From NCBI GenBank assembly GCA_963929915.1, contig CAWVJY010000008.1, positions 232,645 through 296,644 of the forward strand: a DNA stretch of 64,000 bases. Direction: 5' to 3'. The position numbers and the translations under genes are program-made. Below are positions 52,977 to 62,025 of this stretch, piece after piece. The stretch comes from CAG-273 sp963929915. GTDB taxonomy: Bacteria > Bacillota > Clostridia > TANB77 > CAG-508. The stretch's first letter is position 1. Each line of letters begins with the position of its first letter. The notes below the pieces were generated by a model. The model worked only from the letters and a program-made list of their open reading frames with translations, had not been told where the DNA came from and did not search any database.

Positions 52977-53307
52977 ATGGCAACAAAGAAAGAAAACGCA
53001 GTAACAAGTGAAAAAATCAGAATAAGACTAAAAGCTTATGATCATGTTGTTTAGAACAGTCTGCTGAAAAAATAGTAGATACTGCTAAAAAAACAGGAGC
53101 TAAAGTATCAGGTCATATTCCATTACCAACAGAAAAGGAGATTATTACTATTTTACGTTCTCCACACAAACACAAAGATTCTAGAGAACAATTTGAAATG
53201 AGAACACATAAAAGAGTAATCGACATTCTTTATCCAACACAAAAAACAGTAGACAATTTAATGAAAATTGATTTGCCGGCTGTGTAGATATTGAAATCAA
53301 ATTATAA
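52977..53307 (+). CDS. rpsJ: Ribosomal protein S10 (frameshifted)
   Basis: Small-subunit protein that also serves in NusB/NusE antitermination. KIRIRLKAYDH, EKIVDTAKKTGAKVSGHIPLPT, RSPHKHKDSREQFEMRTHKR and VDIEIKL are all found. One base is missing near 53051 and one near 53283. The ATG follows AGGAGGGAA. First gene of the operon. About 121 bases of AT-rich DNA with two hairpins separate it from rplC. Confidence 0.92.
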
Positions 53308-53339
53308 TGTCAAAAGAATAATTTGTATTAGATAAAAAA

Positions 53340-53408
53340 GGAAGATGTATCCTTAAATACATCAAAACCATGCTAATTAATATTTAATATACAAATCAAT
53401 TAATTAGC
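53340..53408 (+). other. Two hairpins between rpsJ and rplC
   Basis: GATGTAT/ATACATC (53344-53363) and a perfect 10-bp pair GCTAATTAAT (53372-53381) / ATTAATTAGC (53399-53408) precede the rplC Shine-Dalgarno. Neither is followed by a T-run, so they may be mRNA processing or stability structures. Confidence 0.4.
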
Positions 53409-53429
53409 CAATAGTTAGGAGGAAATAAA

Positions 53430-54050
53430 ATGAATAAAGGATTAATAGGAAAAAAAGTAGGAATGACTCAATTCTTGATGAACAAGGAAAAGTAATTCCA
53501 GTAAACCGTTATTGAAGCAGGTCCATGTACTGTTGTACAAGTAAAAACAGTAGAAAATGATGGATACCAAGCAATTCAATTAGGATTTGGAGAAGTAAAA
53601 GAACATAAAGTTAGCAAACCAGTAAAAGGTCATTATACAAAAGTAAACTTAACTCCAAAAAAACATTAAGAGAATTTAGAGTAGATTCTTTAGAAAATGT
53701 AAAAGTAGGAGACGAATTAAAAGCAGATATTTTTAGTTGCAGGAGAAAAGTTAGATATTCAAGGAACTTCAAAAGGAAAAGGATTCCAAGGTGTTATTAA
53801 ACGTCATGGACAATCTAGAGGACCAATGGACATGGTTCTATGTATCATAGAAGACCAGGTTTCAATGGGACCAACTTCTACTCCAGGTAGAGTTTTCAAA
53901 GGTAAAAAACTACCAGGACATATGGGTAACCAAACCATTACTATCCAAAACTTAGAAGTTATAAAAGTAGATTTAGATAAAAATGTTATTTTAGTAAAAG
54001 GTAGTGTACCAGGAGCAAAAGGTGCTATCTTAAAATTAAAAACAGTGTAA
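53430..54050 (+). CDS. rplC: Ribosomal protein L3 (frameshifted)
   Basis: Early-assembling large-subunit protein. Conserved blocks: GLIGKKVGMTQ, EAGPCTVVQVKT, GTSKGKGFQGVIKRHGQSRGPM, HGSMYHRRPGSMG and GRVFKGKKLPGHMG. Six indels are inferred: near 53471 (-1), 53503 (+1), 53664 (-1), 53736 (+1), 53827 (-1) and 53862 (+1). The ATG follows AGGAGGAA. Length after correction is about 207 residues, normal for L3. Confidence 0.93.
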
Positions 54051-54073
54051 AAGTAAATAAGGAGGAAAGACAA

Positions 54074-54693
54074 ATGCCTAAAGTAGACGTATATGATGTA
54101 GAAGGTAAAAAAGTAAAAACTTTAGATCTTAAAGAAGAAGTATTTGGTTTAACACCAAATGAAGCAGTGGTACATAGCGTGTTAGTAAATTACCTTGCTA
54201 ATCAAAGACAGGTACACAAAGTACCAAAACAAGAGCAGAAGTTTCTGGTGGTGGTAGAAAACCATGGAGACAAAAAGGTACAGGTAGAGCAAGACACGGA
54301 AGTATTCGTGCACGCATTGGGTAGGTGGAGGAATCGCATTAGGACCAAAACCACGTTCTTACAATTATACTGTAAATAAAAAAGAAAAAAGACTTGCTAT
54401 TAAATCATTATTAAGTTCAAAGTATTAGAAAATGCTTAACTGTTGTTGATCATTTAGAATTAAAAGAAATCAAAACAAAAGAAATGGCTAAAATTTTAAA
54501 TAATTTAAAATAGAAGGAAAAACAGTAATTCTATTACCAGAAGGTAATGAAAATGTACAAAAATCAGCAAGAAACATAGAAGGTGTAAAAACACTTAGAG
54601 TAGATACTATTAATGGTATATGATTTATTAAAACATAAAAACCTAGTAGTAACAGAAGACACTGTTAAAAAATTAGAGGAGGTGTACGCTTAA
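54074..54693 (+). CDS. rplD: Ribosomal protein L4 (frameshifted)
   Basis: Lines the exit tunnel of the large subunit. Recognised blocks: KVDVYDVEGKKVKTLDL, VSGGGRKPWRQKGTGRARHGSIR and LGPKPRSYNYTVNKKEKRLA. At least six single-base corrections are needed, near 54211, 54316, 54423, 54431, 54510 and 54614. GGAGGAAAG precedes the ATG. Its TAA overlaps the ATG of rplW (TAATG), so the two are translationally coupled. Confidence 0.92.
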
Positions 54694-55038
54694 TGAAACC
54701 AGAAGATATTATTATAGCTCCAGTTATTACAGAAAAAAGTAATGATGAATTGCAAGCTGGAAAGTATACCTTAGAGTAAACAAAAAAGCTACTAAAATTG
54801 ATATTAGAAACGCAGTAGAAAAACTTTTTGAAGTAAAAGTTTTAGATGTTAACACAATGAGTGTTAAAGGAAAGAATAAGAGAATGGGAAGAACATCTGG
54901 AAAAACTCCAGATTGGAAAAAAGCAATTGTTACAATTGACACTAACCCAGGAGATTTAAAATACATTGGAAAAGGCGGAAAGAAGTAAAAGTTTCTAAGA
55001 AGTATAAAGATAGTATTGAACACTTCATGGGGGCTTAA
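54693..55038 (+). CDS. rplW: Ribosomal protein L23 (frameshifted)
   Basis: Large-subunit protein at the tunnel exit, docking site for SRP and trigger factor. EDIIIAPVITEKSNDE, KATKIDIRNAVEKLFEVKVLDVNT and KGKNKRMGRTSGKTPDWKKAIVT are typical. Missing bases near 54771 and 54987 break the frame. Starts on the overlapping TAATG of rplD, with GGAGGTG upstream. Instead of meeting rplB directly, it is followed by about 370 bases containing a small frame and element A1. Confidence 0.92.
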
Positions 55039-55050
55039 TATGGAATTAAA

Positions 55051-55205
55051 ATGAAAGTATATTTAGAAATAGTATAAAAGTAGACTTGCCTGAAACAGAT
55101 CCAATATTTAAAAATGGAAAAGATAATGATATTGGAACTAGAATCTTAATAGGTATGCCAGAAGAAGAGCCTATTTTAAAAACAGGAAAAGATATTGAGA
55201 GATAA
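55051..55205 (+). CDS. Unrecognised small protein between rplW and rplB (about 51 aa)
   Basis: With one base added near 55069, a frame of about 51 codons reads MKVYLENSIKVDLPETDPIF, then a Gly/Asp-rich middle (KNGKDNDIGTRILIGMPEEE) and a short acidic end. It is hydrophilic, with no TM segment and no known family. Bacterial S10 operons do not normally carry a gene here. Coding quality (codon choice, balanced composition) is good, but the start lacks a clear Shine-Dalgarno. It could be a fragment carried in with element A1. Confidence 0.4.
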
Positions 55206-55277
55206 CTCAGAAAATAAACTTTATCTGCCATACGGAGCAGGAAAAAATCCGTAAAAATATATAAAGAAAGCGAGGGA

Positions 55278-55397
55278 GAAATTTTCAAAAACGAGTATTA
55301 CTAGGCAAACGAAAAAATATTGATGAGACTATACATAATGTATGTCGAAGAAATATTTTTGAGTTTAACGACGTAAGACGAAGTTTTTCAAAATTTC
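55278..55397 (-). repeat. Element A, copy 1 (inverted orientation)
   Basis: 120 bp. The outer arms GAAATTTT / AAAATTTC are self-complementary within the copy. On the minus strand it shows the family's conserved parts: AAAAACTTCGTCTTACGT, an inner stem CAAAAATATT/AATATT, an apical CATAC/GTATG-like hairpin, and GCCTAGTAATACTCGTTTTT. It ends 9 bases before the rplB start, leaving that gene without a Shine-Dalgarno. Confidence 0.8.
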
Positions 55398-55406
55398 GTA
55401 ACAAAA

Positions 55407-56231
55407 ATGGGAATGAAAAACACTTTAAACCATATACTCCATCAAGAAGAAATATGACTGTATCTACATTTGAAGAAATTACTAAAAAAGAACCAGAAAA
55501 GTCATTATTAGCTACTAAGAAGAAAAATGCTGGTAGAAACTCATATGGTAGAATTACAGTAAGACACCAAGGTGGAGGAACAGACAAAAATATAGAATTA
55601 TTGATTTTAAAAGAAACAAAGAAAACATGGAAGCAACTGTAATTGGAATCGAATATGATCCAACAGAAGTGCAATATTGCTTTAAATTCAATATGAGATG
55701 GAGAAAAAGCTTATATTTAGCTCCAGTAGGATTAAAAGATGGAGACAAAGTAATTTCTGGTGACAAAGCAGATATCAAACCAGGAAACTGCATGAAAATT
55801 GAAATATTCCAGTAGGTACCATGATTCATAATATTGAATTAAATCCAGGTCAAGGTGGAAAATTAGTTAGAGCTGCAGGTCAAGAGCTCAATTAATGGCT
55901 AAAGAAGGAAAATATGCTCATGTTAGATTACCATCTGGAGAAATGAGACTAATAATGGCAGTATGTAAAAGCTACCAATAGGAACTGTAGGAAATACCGA
56001 CCATGAAAATGTTAAAATTGGTAAAGCTGGTAGAACAAGACATATGGGAATTAGACCAACTGTTAGGAGGATCTGTTATGAACCCAGAGATCACCCACAT
56101 GGTGGTGGTGAAGGTAAAGCACCTGTAGGACACGCAGGACCAATGACTCCTTGGGGCAAACAGCTATTGGATATAAGACAAGAAAGAAAAATAAAATGAG
56201 TAATAAGTTTATTACAAAGAGAAGAAAATAA
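55407..56231 (+). CDS. rplB: Ribosomal protein L2 (heavily frameshifted)
   Basis: Core large-subunit protein near the peptidyl-transferase centre. FKPYTPSRRNMTVSTFEEIT, HQGGG, IGIEYDP, LAPVGLKDGDKV and NPRDHPHGGGEGKAPVGHAGP are recognised. About fourteen single-base changes are inferred, five of them in the 60 bases 55660-55720. No Shine-Dalgarno lies before the ATG because element A1 ends at 55397. Translation may depend on the element or on coupling. About 275 residues after correction. Confidence 0.9.
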
Positions 56232-56245
56232 GGAGGAAAAAGTAA

Positions 56246-56524
56246 ATGTCAAGATCAAGTAAAAAAGTTCCATTTATTGCTCCTGAATTATTAAAAAGAG
56301 TAGAAGCAATGAATGCAAGTGGAAACAAAGAAGTTATAAGACATGGTCAAAGAGCTTCTACAATTTATCCACAAATGGTTGGACATACAATAGCTGTACA
56401 TGACGGTAGAAAACATGTACCTGTATATATTACAGAAGAAATGATTGGACATAAATTAGGTGAATTTGCACCCAACTAGAACATTCAAAGGTCATTCTGA
56501 GATAAAACAACCACAACAAATAGA
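56246..56524 (+). CDS. rpsS: Ribosomal protein S19 (3' end uncertain)
   Basis: Small-subunit head protein. SRSSKKVPFIAPELLKRVEA, IRHGQRASTIYPQMVGHTIAVHDGRKHVPVYITEEMIGHKLGEFAP are clear. An extra A near 56473 breaks the frame in APTRTFKGHS. The C-terminus after GHS is uncertain; a stop near 56524 would give normal length. A 9-bp hairpin (ATAAAACAA/TTGTTTTAT, 56500-56534) spans this end. GGAGGAAA precedes the ATG. Confidence 0.92.
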
Positions 56525-56610
56525 ATTTTGTTTTATAGAAGTTTTTAAAATAGATACGAAAACATTTCACAAAAATTTCTAATAAATTAAGAGAATAGGA
56601 GGAAAAGAAA

Positions 56611-56973
56611 GTGGAAGAAAAAACAAGAAGTTATGGTTCAAACAGCTGAAGCAACTCTAAAATATGCTAGAATTTCTGCAAGAAAAGTAAAAATTGTAGC
56701 AGATTTAATGAGAGGAAAAGATATTGACGAAGCTTTAGCAATTGCAAATTTGCAACCAAAAGCATCTAGTGAAATTTTAGAAAATTATTAAAATCAGCTA
56801 TCGCAAATGCTGAAAATAACCATCACATGTCACATGAAAAATTATATGTTGCAGAAATTTATGCAAATCAAGGTCCAACTCTAAAAAGAATTAGACCAGC
56901 TGCAAAAGGTAGTGCAGTAAGAATTAGAAAAAGAACAAGTCATATTACAATCGTATTAAAGGAAAGAGATTAA
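56611..56973 (+). CDS. rplV: Ribosomal protein L22 (frameshifted)
   Basis: Large-subunit protein of the exit tunnel. ATLKYARISARKVKIVADLMRGKDIDEALAIA, HHMSHEKLYVAEIYANQGPTLKRIRPAAKGSAVRIRKRTSHITIVL are typical. Indels near 56625 and 56788. The start is GTG at 56611 after AGGAGGAAA. The next gene starts 19 bases on. Confidence 0.92.
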
Positions 56974-56992
56974 GAAAGGAGGACTTAACACA

Positions 56993-57657
56993 ATGGGACA
57001 AAAAATGGATCCTAACGGATTAAGAATTGGTATTATAAAAGACTGGAATTCTAAATGGTATGCAGATAAAAAGAATTTTAGTGATTACCTTGTAGAAGAT
57101 CATAAAATCCGTTGAATATGTAAAGAAAAAATTATATGTTGCAAGGTATTTCAAAAATTGAAATTGAAAGAACTGCCAAATTTGTAAGAGTAAATGTTTA
57201 TACCGCAAAACCAGGTTTAGTAATTGGAAAAGGTGGAAATCTTGCCGAAGTACTAAAAGCAGAACTTGAAAAATGATTGGTTAAAACAGTAAATTTAAAT
57301 ATGTTGAAGTAAAAAACATTGATTTAGATGCACAATTAGTTGCAGAAAATATTTGCAGGACAACTAGAAAGAAGAATTTCTTTCAGAAGAGCAATGAAAC
57401 AATGTATGCAAAAAACAATGAAAGCAGGTGCTTTAGGTATTAAAACTTCTGTATCTGGAAGACTTGGTGGAGCAGATATGGCTAGAACAGAATTTTATAA
57501 AGAAGGAACTATTCCACTTCAAACTTTAAGAGCAGATATTGATTATGGATATGCAGAAGCAGATACCACATATGGAAAAATCGGTGTTAAAGTTTGGATT
57601 TATAAAGGAGAAATTCTTCCAGCTAAAAAGAAGCAAAAGGAAGGAGGAGAAGCATAA
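56993..57657 (+). CDS. rpsC: Ribosomal protein S3 (frameshifted)
   Basis: Small-subunit protein at the mRNA entry site, with helicase activity. MGQKMDPNGLRIGIIKDWNSKWYADKKNFSDYL, the KH motif KPGLVIGKGGN, and RRISFRRAMKQCMQKTMKAGALGIKTSVSGRLGGADMAR are present. Several indels lie between 57100 and 57355. AAGGAGGACTT precedes the ATG. Its stop is followed directly by the rplP ATG. Confidence 0.94.
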
Positions 57658-58100
57658 ATGCCATTAATGCCAAAAGAACAAAATATAGAAAACAACAAAA
57701 AGGTAGAGTAAGAGGAAAAGCAACAAGAGGTAACAAAGTAACAGACGGAGAATTTGGATTACAAGCTATGGAAATTGGACTAATTACTTCTAACCAAATT
57801 GAAGCAGCCCGTGTTGCAATGACTCGTTATATTAAAAGAGGTGGAAAGGTTTGGATTAAAATCTTCCCAGACAAACCAATGACATCTAAGCCAATTGGTA
57901 CTCGTATGGGTAAAGGTAAAGGTGCAGTAGAATATTGGGTAGCTGCTGTAAAACCAGGTAGAGTAATGTTTGAAATTGCTGGTGTACCAGAAGAACTAGC
58001 AAAAGAAGCATTAAGACTAGCAGGAAATAAGCTATCTGTTAAATGTAAGTTTGTCAAAAAGAGAACTGAAAACGTAGGTGGTGATAATGATGAAGATTAA
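57658..58100 (+). CDS. rplP: Ribosomal protein L16 (frameshifted)
   Basis: Large-subunit protein near the A site. LMPKRTKYRKQQKGRVRGKATRGNKVTDGEFGLQAMEIGLI, then IKRGGKVWIKIFPDKPMTSKPIGTRMGKGKGAVEYWVAAVKPGRV. One base is missing near 57675. The tail TENVGGDNDED is more acidic and slightly longer than usual, and its last codons overlap the probable rpmC start. GGAGGAGAA precedes the ATG. Confidence 0.93.
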
Positions 58101-58291
58101 TAAATAAATGAAATGTCTTCACCAGAACTAGAAAAAGAATTAGGAGAACTAAAAAATGAGTTGTTTAAACTAAGATTTAGCTAGCAACAAATGGATTAGA
58201 TAATCCTATGAAAAATAGAGAAGTGAGAAAAGACATTGCAAGAATTAAAACTGTTTTAAGACAAAGAGAATTAAAGGAGGGTAAAAACTAA
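58090..58291 (+). CDS. rpmC: Ribosomal protein L29 (frameshifted)
   Basis: Small helical large-subunit protein. With one base added near 58106, the frame reads MKINKINEMSSPELEKELGE, then LKNELFKLRFQLATNGLDNP and KNREVRKDIARIKTVLRQRE. A second change lies near 58180. The start overlaps the end of rplP by about 11 bases. The stop overlaps the next ATG (TAATG), a sign of coupling with rpsQ. Confidence 0.88.
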
Positions 58292-58552
58292 TGGGAGAAA
58301 GAAACCTTCGTAAAGTAATGGTTGGTACAGTTGTTTCTGATAAAATGGATAAAACAGTAGTTGTAGCTGTGAAGATAAAGTTATGAACAAAATGTATGGA
58401 AAAATTCAAAAAAGAACTTATAAACTAAAGCTCATGATGAAAACAACGAATGCCAAACAGGTGATAAAGTTAAAGTAATGGAAACAAGACCACTTTCTAA
58501 AGATAAAAGATTTAGAGTTGTGGAAATTGTAGAAAAAGCAGTTATTAAATAG
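58291..58552 (+). CDS. rpsQ: Ribosomal protein S17 (frameshifted)
   Basis: Small-subunit OB-fold protein binding 16S rRNA early. GERNLRKVMVGTVVSDKMDKTVVVAV, KMYGKIQKRTYKLKAHDENNECQTGDKVKVMETRPLSKDKRFRVVEIVEKA. Indels near 58369 and 58425. GGAGGG lies upstream within rpmC. 87 residues after correction. Confidence 0.92.
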
Positions 58553-58594
58553 TAGAAAACTTAAATAAAGTAGGAAAAAGGAGGAAAATAAACC

Positions 58595-58960
58595 ATGGTA
58601 CAACAACAAGTATTTTAAAAGTTGCTGATAATACAGGTGCAAAGAAATTATGTGTATCAGATGTTTAGGTGGTTCCTATAGAAAATATGCGGGAATTGGT
58701 GACATTATTGTTGCTTCTGTTAAAACAGCTACACCTGGTGGCGTTGTTAAAAAAGGTGATGTTGTAAAAGCAGTTGTAGTAAGAACAAAAAAGCCTGTTA
58801 GAAGAGCAGATGGTTCTTATTTAAGATTTGACGAAAATGCAGCTGTTATTATAAGAGATGATAAAACACCAAGAGGAACTCGTATCTTTGGACAGTAGCT
58901 AGAGAATTAAGAGATGGAGATTATATGAAGATTTTGTCTTTAGCTCCAGAAGTTTTATAA
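58595..58960 (+). CDS. rplN: Ribosomal protein L14 (frameshifted)
   Basis: Large-subunit protein at the subunit interface. [98 protein letters not shown]. Indels near 58612, 58655 and 58896. AGGAGGAAAA precedes the ATG. Element A2 begins on the last base of its TAA stop. Confidence 0.93.
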
Positions 58961-59083
58961 AAAATAAATAAAAAACTTCGTCTTGCGTTGTCAAGCGTCA
59001 GAAAAAATCCTTCGATATACAAAATGTATAATCTCATGATTTTTTCTTAGCTTTCCTAGCAATACTCGTTTTAATTTATTTTT
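58960..59083 (+). repeat. Element A, copy 2
   Basis: 124 bp starting at the rplN stop codon. Outer arms AAAAATAAAT / ATTTATTTTT. Conserved ACTTCGTCTTGCGTT, inner stem AGAAAAAATC / GATTTTTTCT, TTCGATATAC, apical TATAC/GTATA, TATAATCTCA and CCTAGCAATACTCGTTTT. Plus orientation. The arms and inner stem differ from the other copies but remain paired. Confidence 0.85.
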
Positions 59084-59131
59084 AAACAATTACTAAATTT
59101 GAAATCCTAGAAGAAGAGGTGAAAATAGAAA

Positions 59132-59439
59132 ATGAAAAATCAAAAAAGGTGATACTGTTCAAGTTTTATCTGGAAATGATAAAGGAAAAAAAGGTGAAGT
59201 TTAGAAGTAATTCCTAAAACTCAAAAAATCATTGTAAAAGGTGTAAATGTTCGTAAAAACATGTTAAACCTAGAAAACAAGGAGAAGAAGGCGGAATTAT
59301 TCCAGTAGAATGTAGCATACATAGCAGTAAAGTAATGTAGTATGCCCTAAATGTGGGAAAACCAGCTAGAGTTGGTTATGTTATGGAAGGCGATACTAAA
59401 GTACGTGTTTGCAAAAAATGTGGAAATAAATTAAAGTAG
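59132..59439 (+). CDS. rplX: Ribosomal protein L24 with C-terminal zinc-type cysteines (frameshifted)
   Basis: Assembly-initiating large-subunit protein with a KOW motif (GDTVQVLSGNDKGKKGEVLEVIPKTQKIIVKGVNVRKK). The C-terminus has two CxxC pairs (CPKCGKPARVGYV, CKKCGNK), a zinc-binding form found in many bacteria. Five or so indels are inferred (near 59144, 59202, 59262, 59325, 59359). AGAAGAGGTG precedes the ATG. Confidence 0.9.
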
Positions 59440-59460
59440 AAAGGAGGCCATATAAGACTT

Positions 59461-60002
59461 ATGGAAATATTAAAAGAACAATATCAAAAAGAAGTTGTAC
59501 CAGCATTAATGAAAAAATTTAAACTATAGTTCTATTATGGAAGTTCCAAAATTAGAAAAAATAGTAATCAATGTTGGTTTAGGAGATATGAAAGAAAATC
59601 CAAAAGCACTAGATAATACAATGAATGATTTAACAATTATTACAGGTCAAAGACCAATTGTAACAAAGGCAAAGAAGGCAATTGCAGCTTTCAAAATAAG
59701 AGAAGGTGTTAATATTGGATGCAAAGTTACATTAAGAAGTGGAAAAAATGTATGATTTCGCATACAAACTATTTAATGTAGCATTACCAAGAGTAAAGAG
59801 ATTTCAGAGGAGTTTCTAACCATTCTTTTGATGGAAGAGGAAATTACTCTATGGGAATTAAAGAACAATTAATTTTCCCTGAAATTGATATGATAAAATT
59901 GATAAAATTAGAGGTATGGATATTATATTCGTTACTACTGCTAAAACAGATGAAGAAGCAAAAGAATTACTTTCTTTATTAGGAATGCCATTCCAAAACT
60001 AA
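59461..60002 (+). CDS. rplE: Ribosomal protein L5 (frameshifted)
   Basis: Large-subunit central protuberance protein contacting 5S rRNA and P-site tRNA. EVPKLEKIVINVGLGDMKENPKALDNTMNDLTIITGQRPIVTKAKKAIAAFKIREGVNIGCKVTLR, SNHSFDGRGNYSMGIKEQLIFPEIDYDKI, KTDEEAKELLSLLGMPF. Indels near 59523, 59746, 59800 and 59892. GAAAGGAGG lies upstream of the ATG at 59461. Confidence 0.93.
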
Positions 60003-60035
60003 AAAGTAGTAGGGTAAGATAGAAAGGAGAAATTC

Positions 60036-60221
60036 ATGGCTAAAAAGTCTTTAAAAGTAAAACAACAAAAAGAGCAAAAATATAAAACTAGAGAATATAA
60101 CCGTTGTAAATTTGTGGAAGACCACATGCTTATATTAGAAAGTTTGGAATTTGCACGTGTTTGTTTTAGAGAATTAGCACATAAGGGAGAAATTCCGGGA
60201 GTTAAGAAAGCAAGCTGGTAA
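60036..60221 (+). CDS. rpsN: Ribosomal protein S14, zinc-binding type (two compensating indels)
   Basis: 61-residue S14 of the zinc (type Z) form. As written, the middle reads KFVEDHMLILESLEFA. One base added near 60110 and one removed near 60156 restore KICGRPHAYIRKFGICRVC, with both CxxC pairs, between conserved flanks (TREYNRC; CFRELAHKGEIPGVKKASW). The open frame hides the error because the two changes cancel. GAAAGGAGAAA precedes the ATG. Element A3 starts at the base after the stop. Confidence 0.92.
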   Translation: MAKKSLKVKQQKEQKYKTREYNRCKFVEDHMLILESLEFARVCFRELAHKGEIPGVKKASW

Positions 60222-60344
60222 AATTTGCTCCAAAATCAGCAGTCTACGTCGCCAGAACTACATAAAAATTTCTTCAATATACAAAAGTATAATTTCAGAA
60301 ATTTTTATTGTTCGCCTAGTATCCTACTAATTTTGAAGCAAATT
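60222..60344 (+). repeat. Element A, copy 3
   Basis: 123 bp starting at the base after the rpsN stop. Outer arms AATTTGCTCCAAAAT and ATTTTGAAGCAAATT (one mismatch in 15). Inner stem ATAAAAATTTC / GAAATTTTTAT, apical TATAC-AAAA-GTATA, then TTCGCCTAGTATCCTACT. The most diverged core of the four copies, yet all three stems are kept. Confidence 0.85.
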
Positions 60345-60417
60345 AGAAAGAAAAATCTAAAATAACGATAAAACTTAATTCTAATAATAAAAATAAACTA
60401 AGAAGGAGGGAATTAAT

Positions 60418-60816
60418 TTGAATACAATCGATCCAATTGCAGATATGTTAACAAGAATTAGAAATGCAAATAGTCAAAAACATAAAACAGTAGATATTCC
60501 AAGCATCTAACATGAAAAAGGCTATTGCTAGTATCTTATTTCAAGAAGGATATATTGCAGCTTATGAAGAGATTAATGAAAACAGTCAAGGTGTCATTCG
60601 TATTACCTTAAAATATGATGAAAAAGGAAATAGAGTAATTGATGGTTTAAAAAGAATTAGTTAAACCAGGATTAAGAGTATATGCTCAAAATGATGAATT
60701 ACCACAAGTTCTAAATGGTTTAGGAATTGCTTTAATTTCTACATCAAAGGAATTAAAACAGATAGAGAAGCAAGAAAAGAAGGACTAGGTGGAGAAGTAT
60801 TAGCTTATGTTGGTAA
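60418..60816 (+). CDS. rpsH: Ribosomal protein S8 (frameshifted)
   Basis: Small-subunit protein that in other bacteria also represses the spc operon. NTIDPIADMLTRIRNANSQKHKTVDIPAS, KKAIASILFQEGYI, KPGLRVYAQNDELPQVLNGLGIALIST, and the terminal GGEVLAYVW. Indels near 60507, 60655, 60748 and 60811. The start is TTG at 60418 after AGGAGGGAA. Confidence 0.9.
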
Positions 60817-60867
60817 TTTTGAAAATAGAGAGAACAAATAGCAAAAAGAAGGAGGGAAAATGAAACC

Positions 60868-61407
60868 ATGTCAAGAATAGGAAATAAACCTATTACAGTA
60901 CCAGATGGTGTAGAAGTTACATTAAACGAAAATCATATTACTGTAAAAGGACCAAAAGGAACTTTACAAAAAGAACTTCATAAAAATATGAAAGTGACAT
61001 TAGATGGAAATACTATTACAGTAGTAAGACCAAATGATGAACCTGAAATAGAAGCTTACATGGATTAACAAGAACTTTAATTAATAACATGATTGAAGGA
61101 GTTGTTCATGAATTTAAAAGAGAATTAGAAATTAATGGTGTTGGATATAGAGCACAGAAAAAAAGGGAAATCAATTAGTAATGAGCTTAGGATATTCTCA
61201 TCCTGTAGAAATTGATCCACCAGAAGGAATCAGTTTTGATTAACAGATGCAAACCATATTACTGTAAGAGGAATTGATAAAGAATTAGTAGGTCAAACTA
61301 CTGCTGTTATCAGAACCAAAAGACCACCAGAAGTATATAGAGGAAAAGGTATTAAATATGCTGAAGAGCATATTAGACGTAAGGAAGGTAAGTCTGGTAA
61401 AAAATAA
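60868..61407 (+). CDS. rplF: Ribosomal protein L6 (frameshifted)
   Basis: Large-subunit protein near the factor-binding site. SRIGNKPITVPDGVEVTLNENHITVKGPKGTLQKELH, EFKRELEINGVGYRAQKKGNQLVMSLGYSHPVEIDPPEGI, the C-terminal RGIDKELVGQTTAVIRTKRPPEVYRGKGIKYAEEHIRRKEGKSGKK. Indels near 61055, 61158, 61168 and 61243. GGAGGGAAA precedes the ATG. Element A4 starts at the base after the stop. Confidence 0.93.
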
Positions 61408-61532
61408 AAATTTAAGTGAAAAACTTCGTCTTGCGTTCTTGAACTTCATAAAAATTTTTTCGATATACTATATGTATAATCTCAAAAATTTTTATTCGTT
61501 CGCCTAGCAATACTCGTTTTTGACTTAAATTT
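61408..61532 (+). repeat. Element A, copy 4
   Basis: 125 bp starting at the base after the rplF stop. Outer arms AAATTTAAGTGAAAAAC and GTTTTTGACTTAAATTT (one mismatch in 17). Conserved TTCGTCTTGCGTTCTT, inner stem ATAAAAATTT / AAATTTTTAT, TTCGATATAC, apical hairpin, TGTATAATCTCA, TTCGCCTAGCAATACTCG. Closest in core to copy 2 but with wholly different outer arms. The remaining bases to 61665 hold no feature I can name. Confidence 0.85.
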
Positions 61533-61665
61533 CAGAAATAGATTCTAAAAAACTATAAAATAGTAGAATTCCTAATTAAATAAAAGCTGAAACGATAAAG
61601 CATAAAATAATAAACAGTAGAAGTGAAAATTGCTAGAATTAAAAACTAGTAGAAAGGAGAAAAGG

Positions 61666-62025
61666 ATGATTAAGAAAATCAATAGAAAAGAAGAAAGACA
61701 AAGAAGACATACAAGAGTACGTAATAAATTTCTGGAACCCCAGAACGTCCAAGATTATGTATCTTTAGAAGTAATAACAATCTTTATGTTCAAGTAATTG
61801 ATGATGTTGCAGCAAATTACTTTAGTATCAGCTTCTACTTTAGATAAAGAAGTAAAAGAAAAACATGCTAACAAACAAGCTGCAAAAGAAGTGGGAGCCT
61901 TAATTGCAAAAAGAGCTTTAGAAAAAAATATTAAAGAAGTTGTTTTTGATAGAGGTGGATACATTTATCATGGTGTTGTAAAAGAATTAGCTGAAGCTGC
62001 AAGAGAAGCAGGTCTTGTATTCTAA
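61666..62025 (+). CDS. rplR: Ribosomal protein L18 (frameshifted)
   Basis: 5S rRNA-binding protein of the central protuberance. KINRKEERQRRHTRVRNKISGTPERPRLCIFRSNNNLYVQVIDDVA, LVSASTLDKE, GALIAKRALEKNIKEVVFDRGGYIYHGVVKELAEAAREAGLVF. Indels near 61727 and 61820. GAAAGGAGAAAAGG precedes the ATG. About 120 residues. Confidence 0.93.

Noticed and set aside
60036..60221. S14 without zinc ligands as a functional variant
   Set aside because: One base added and one removed restore both CxxC pairs and the family sequence, so the odd middle is a double indel.
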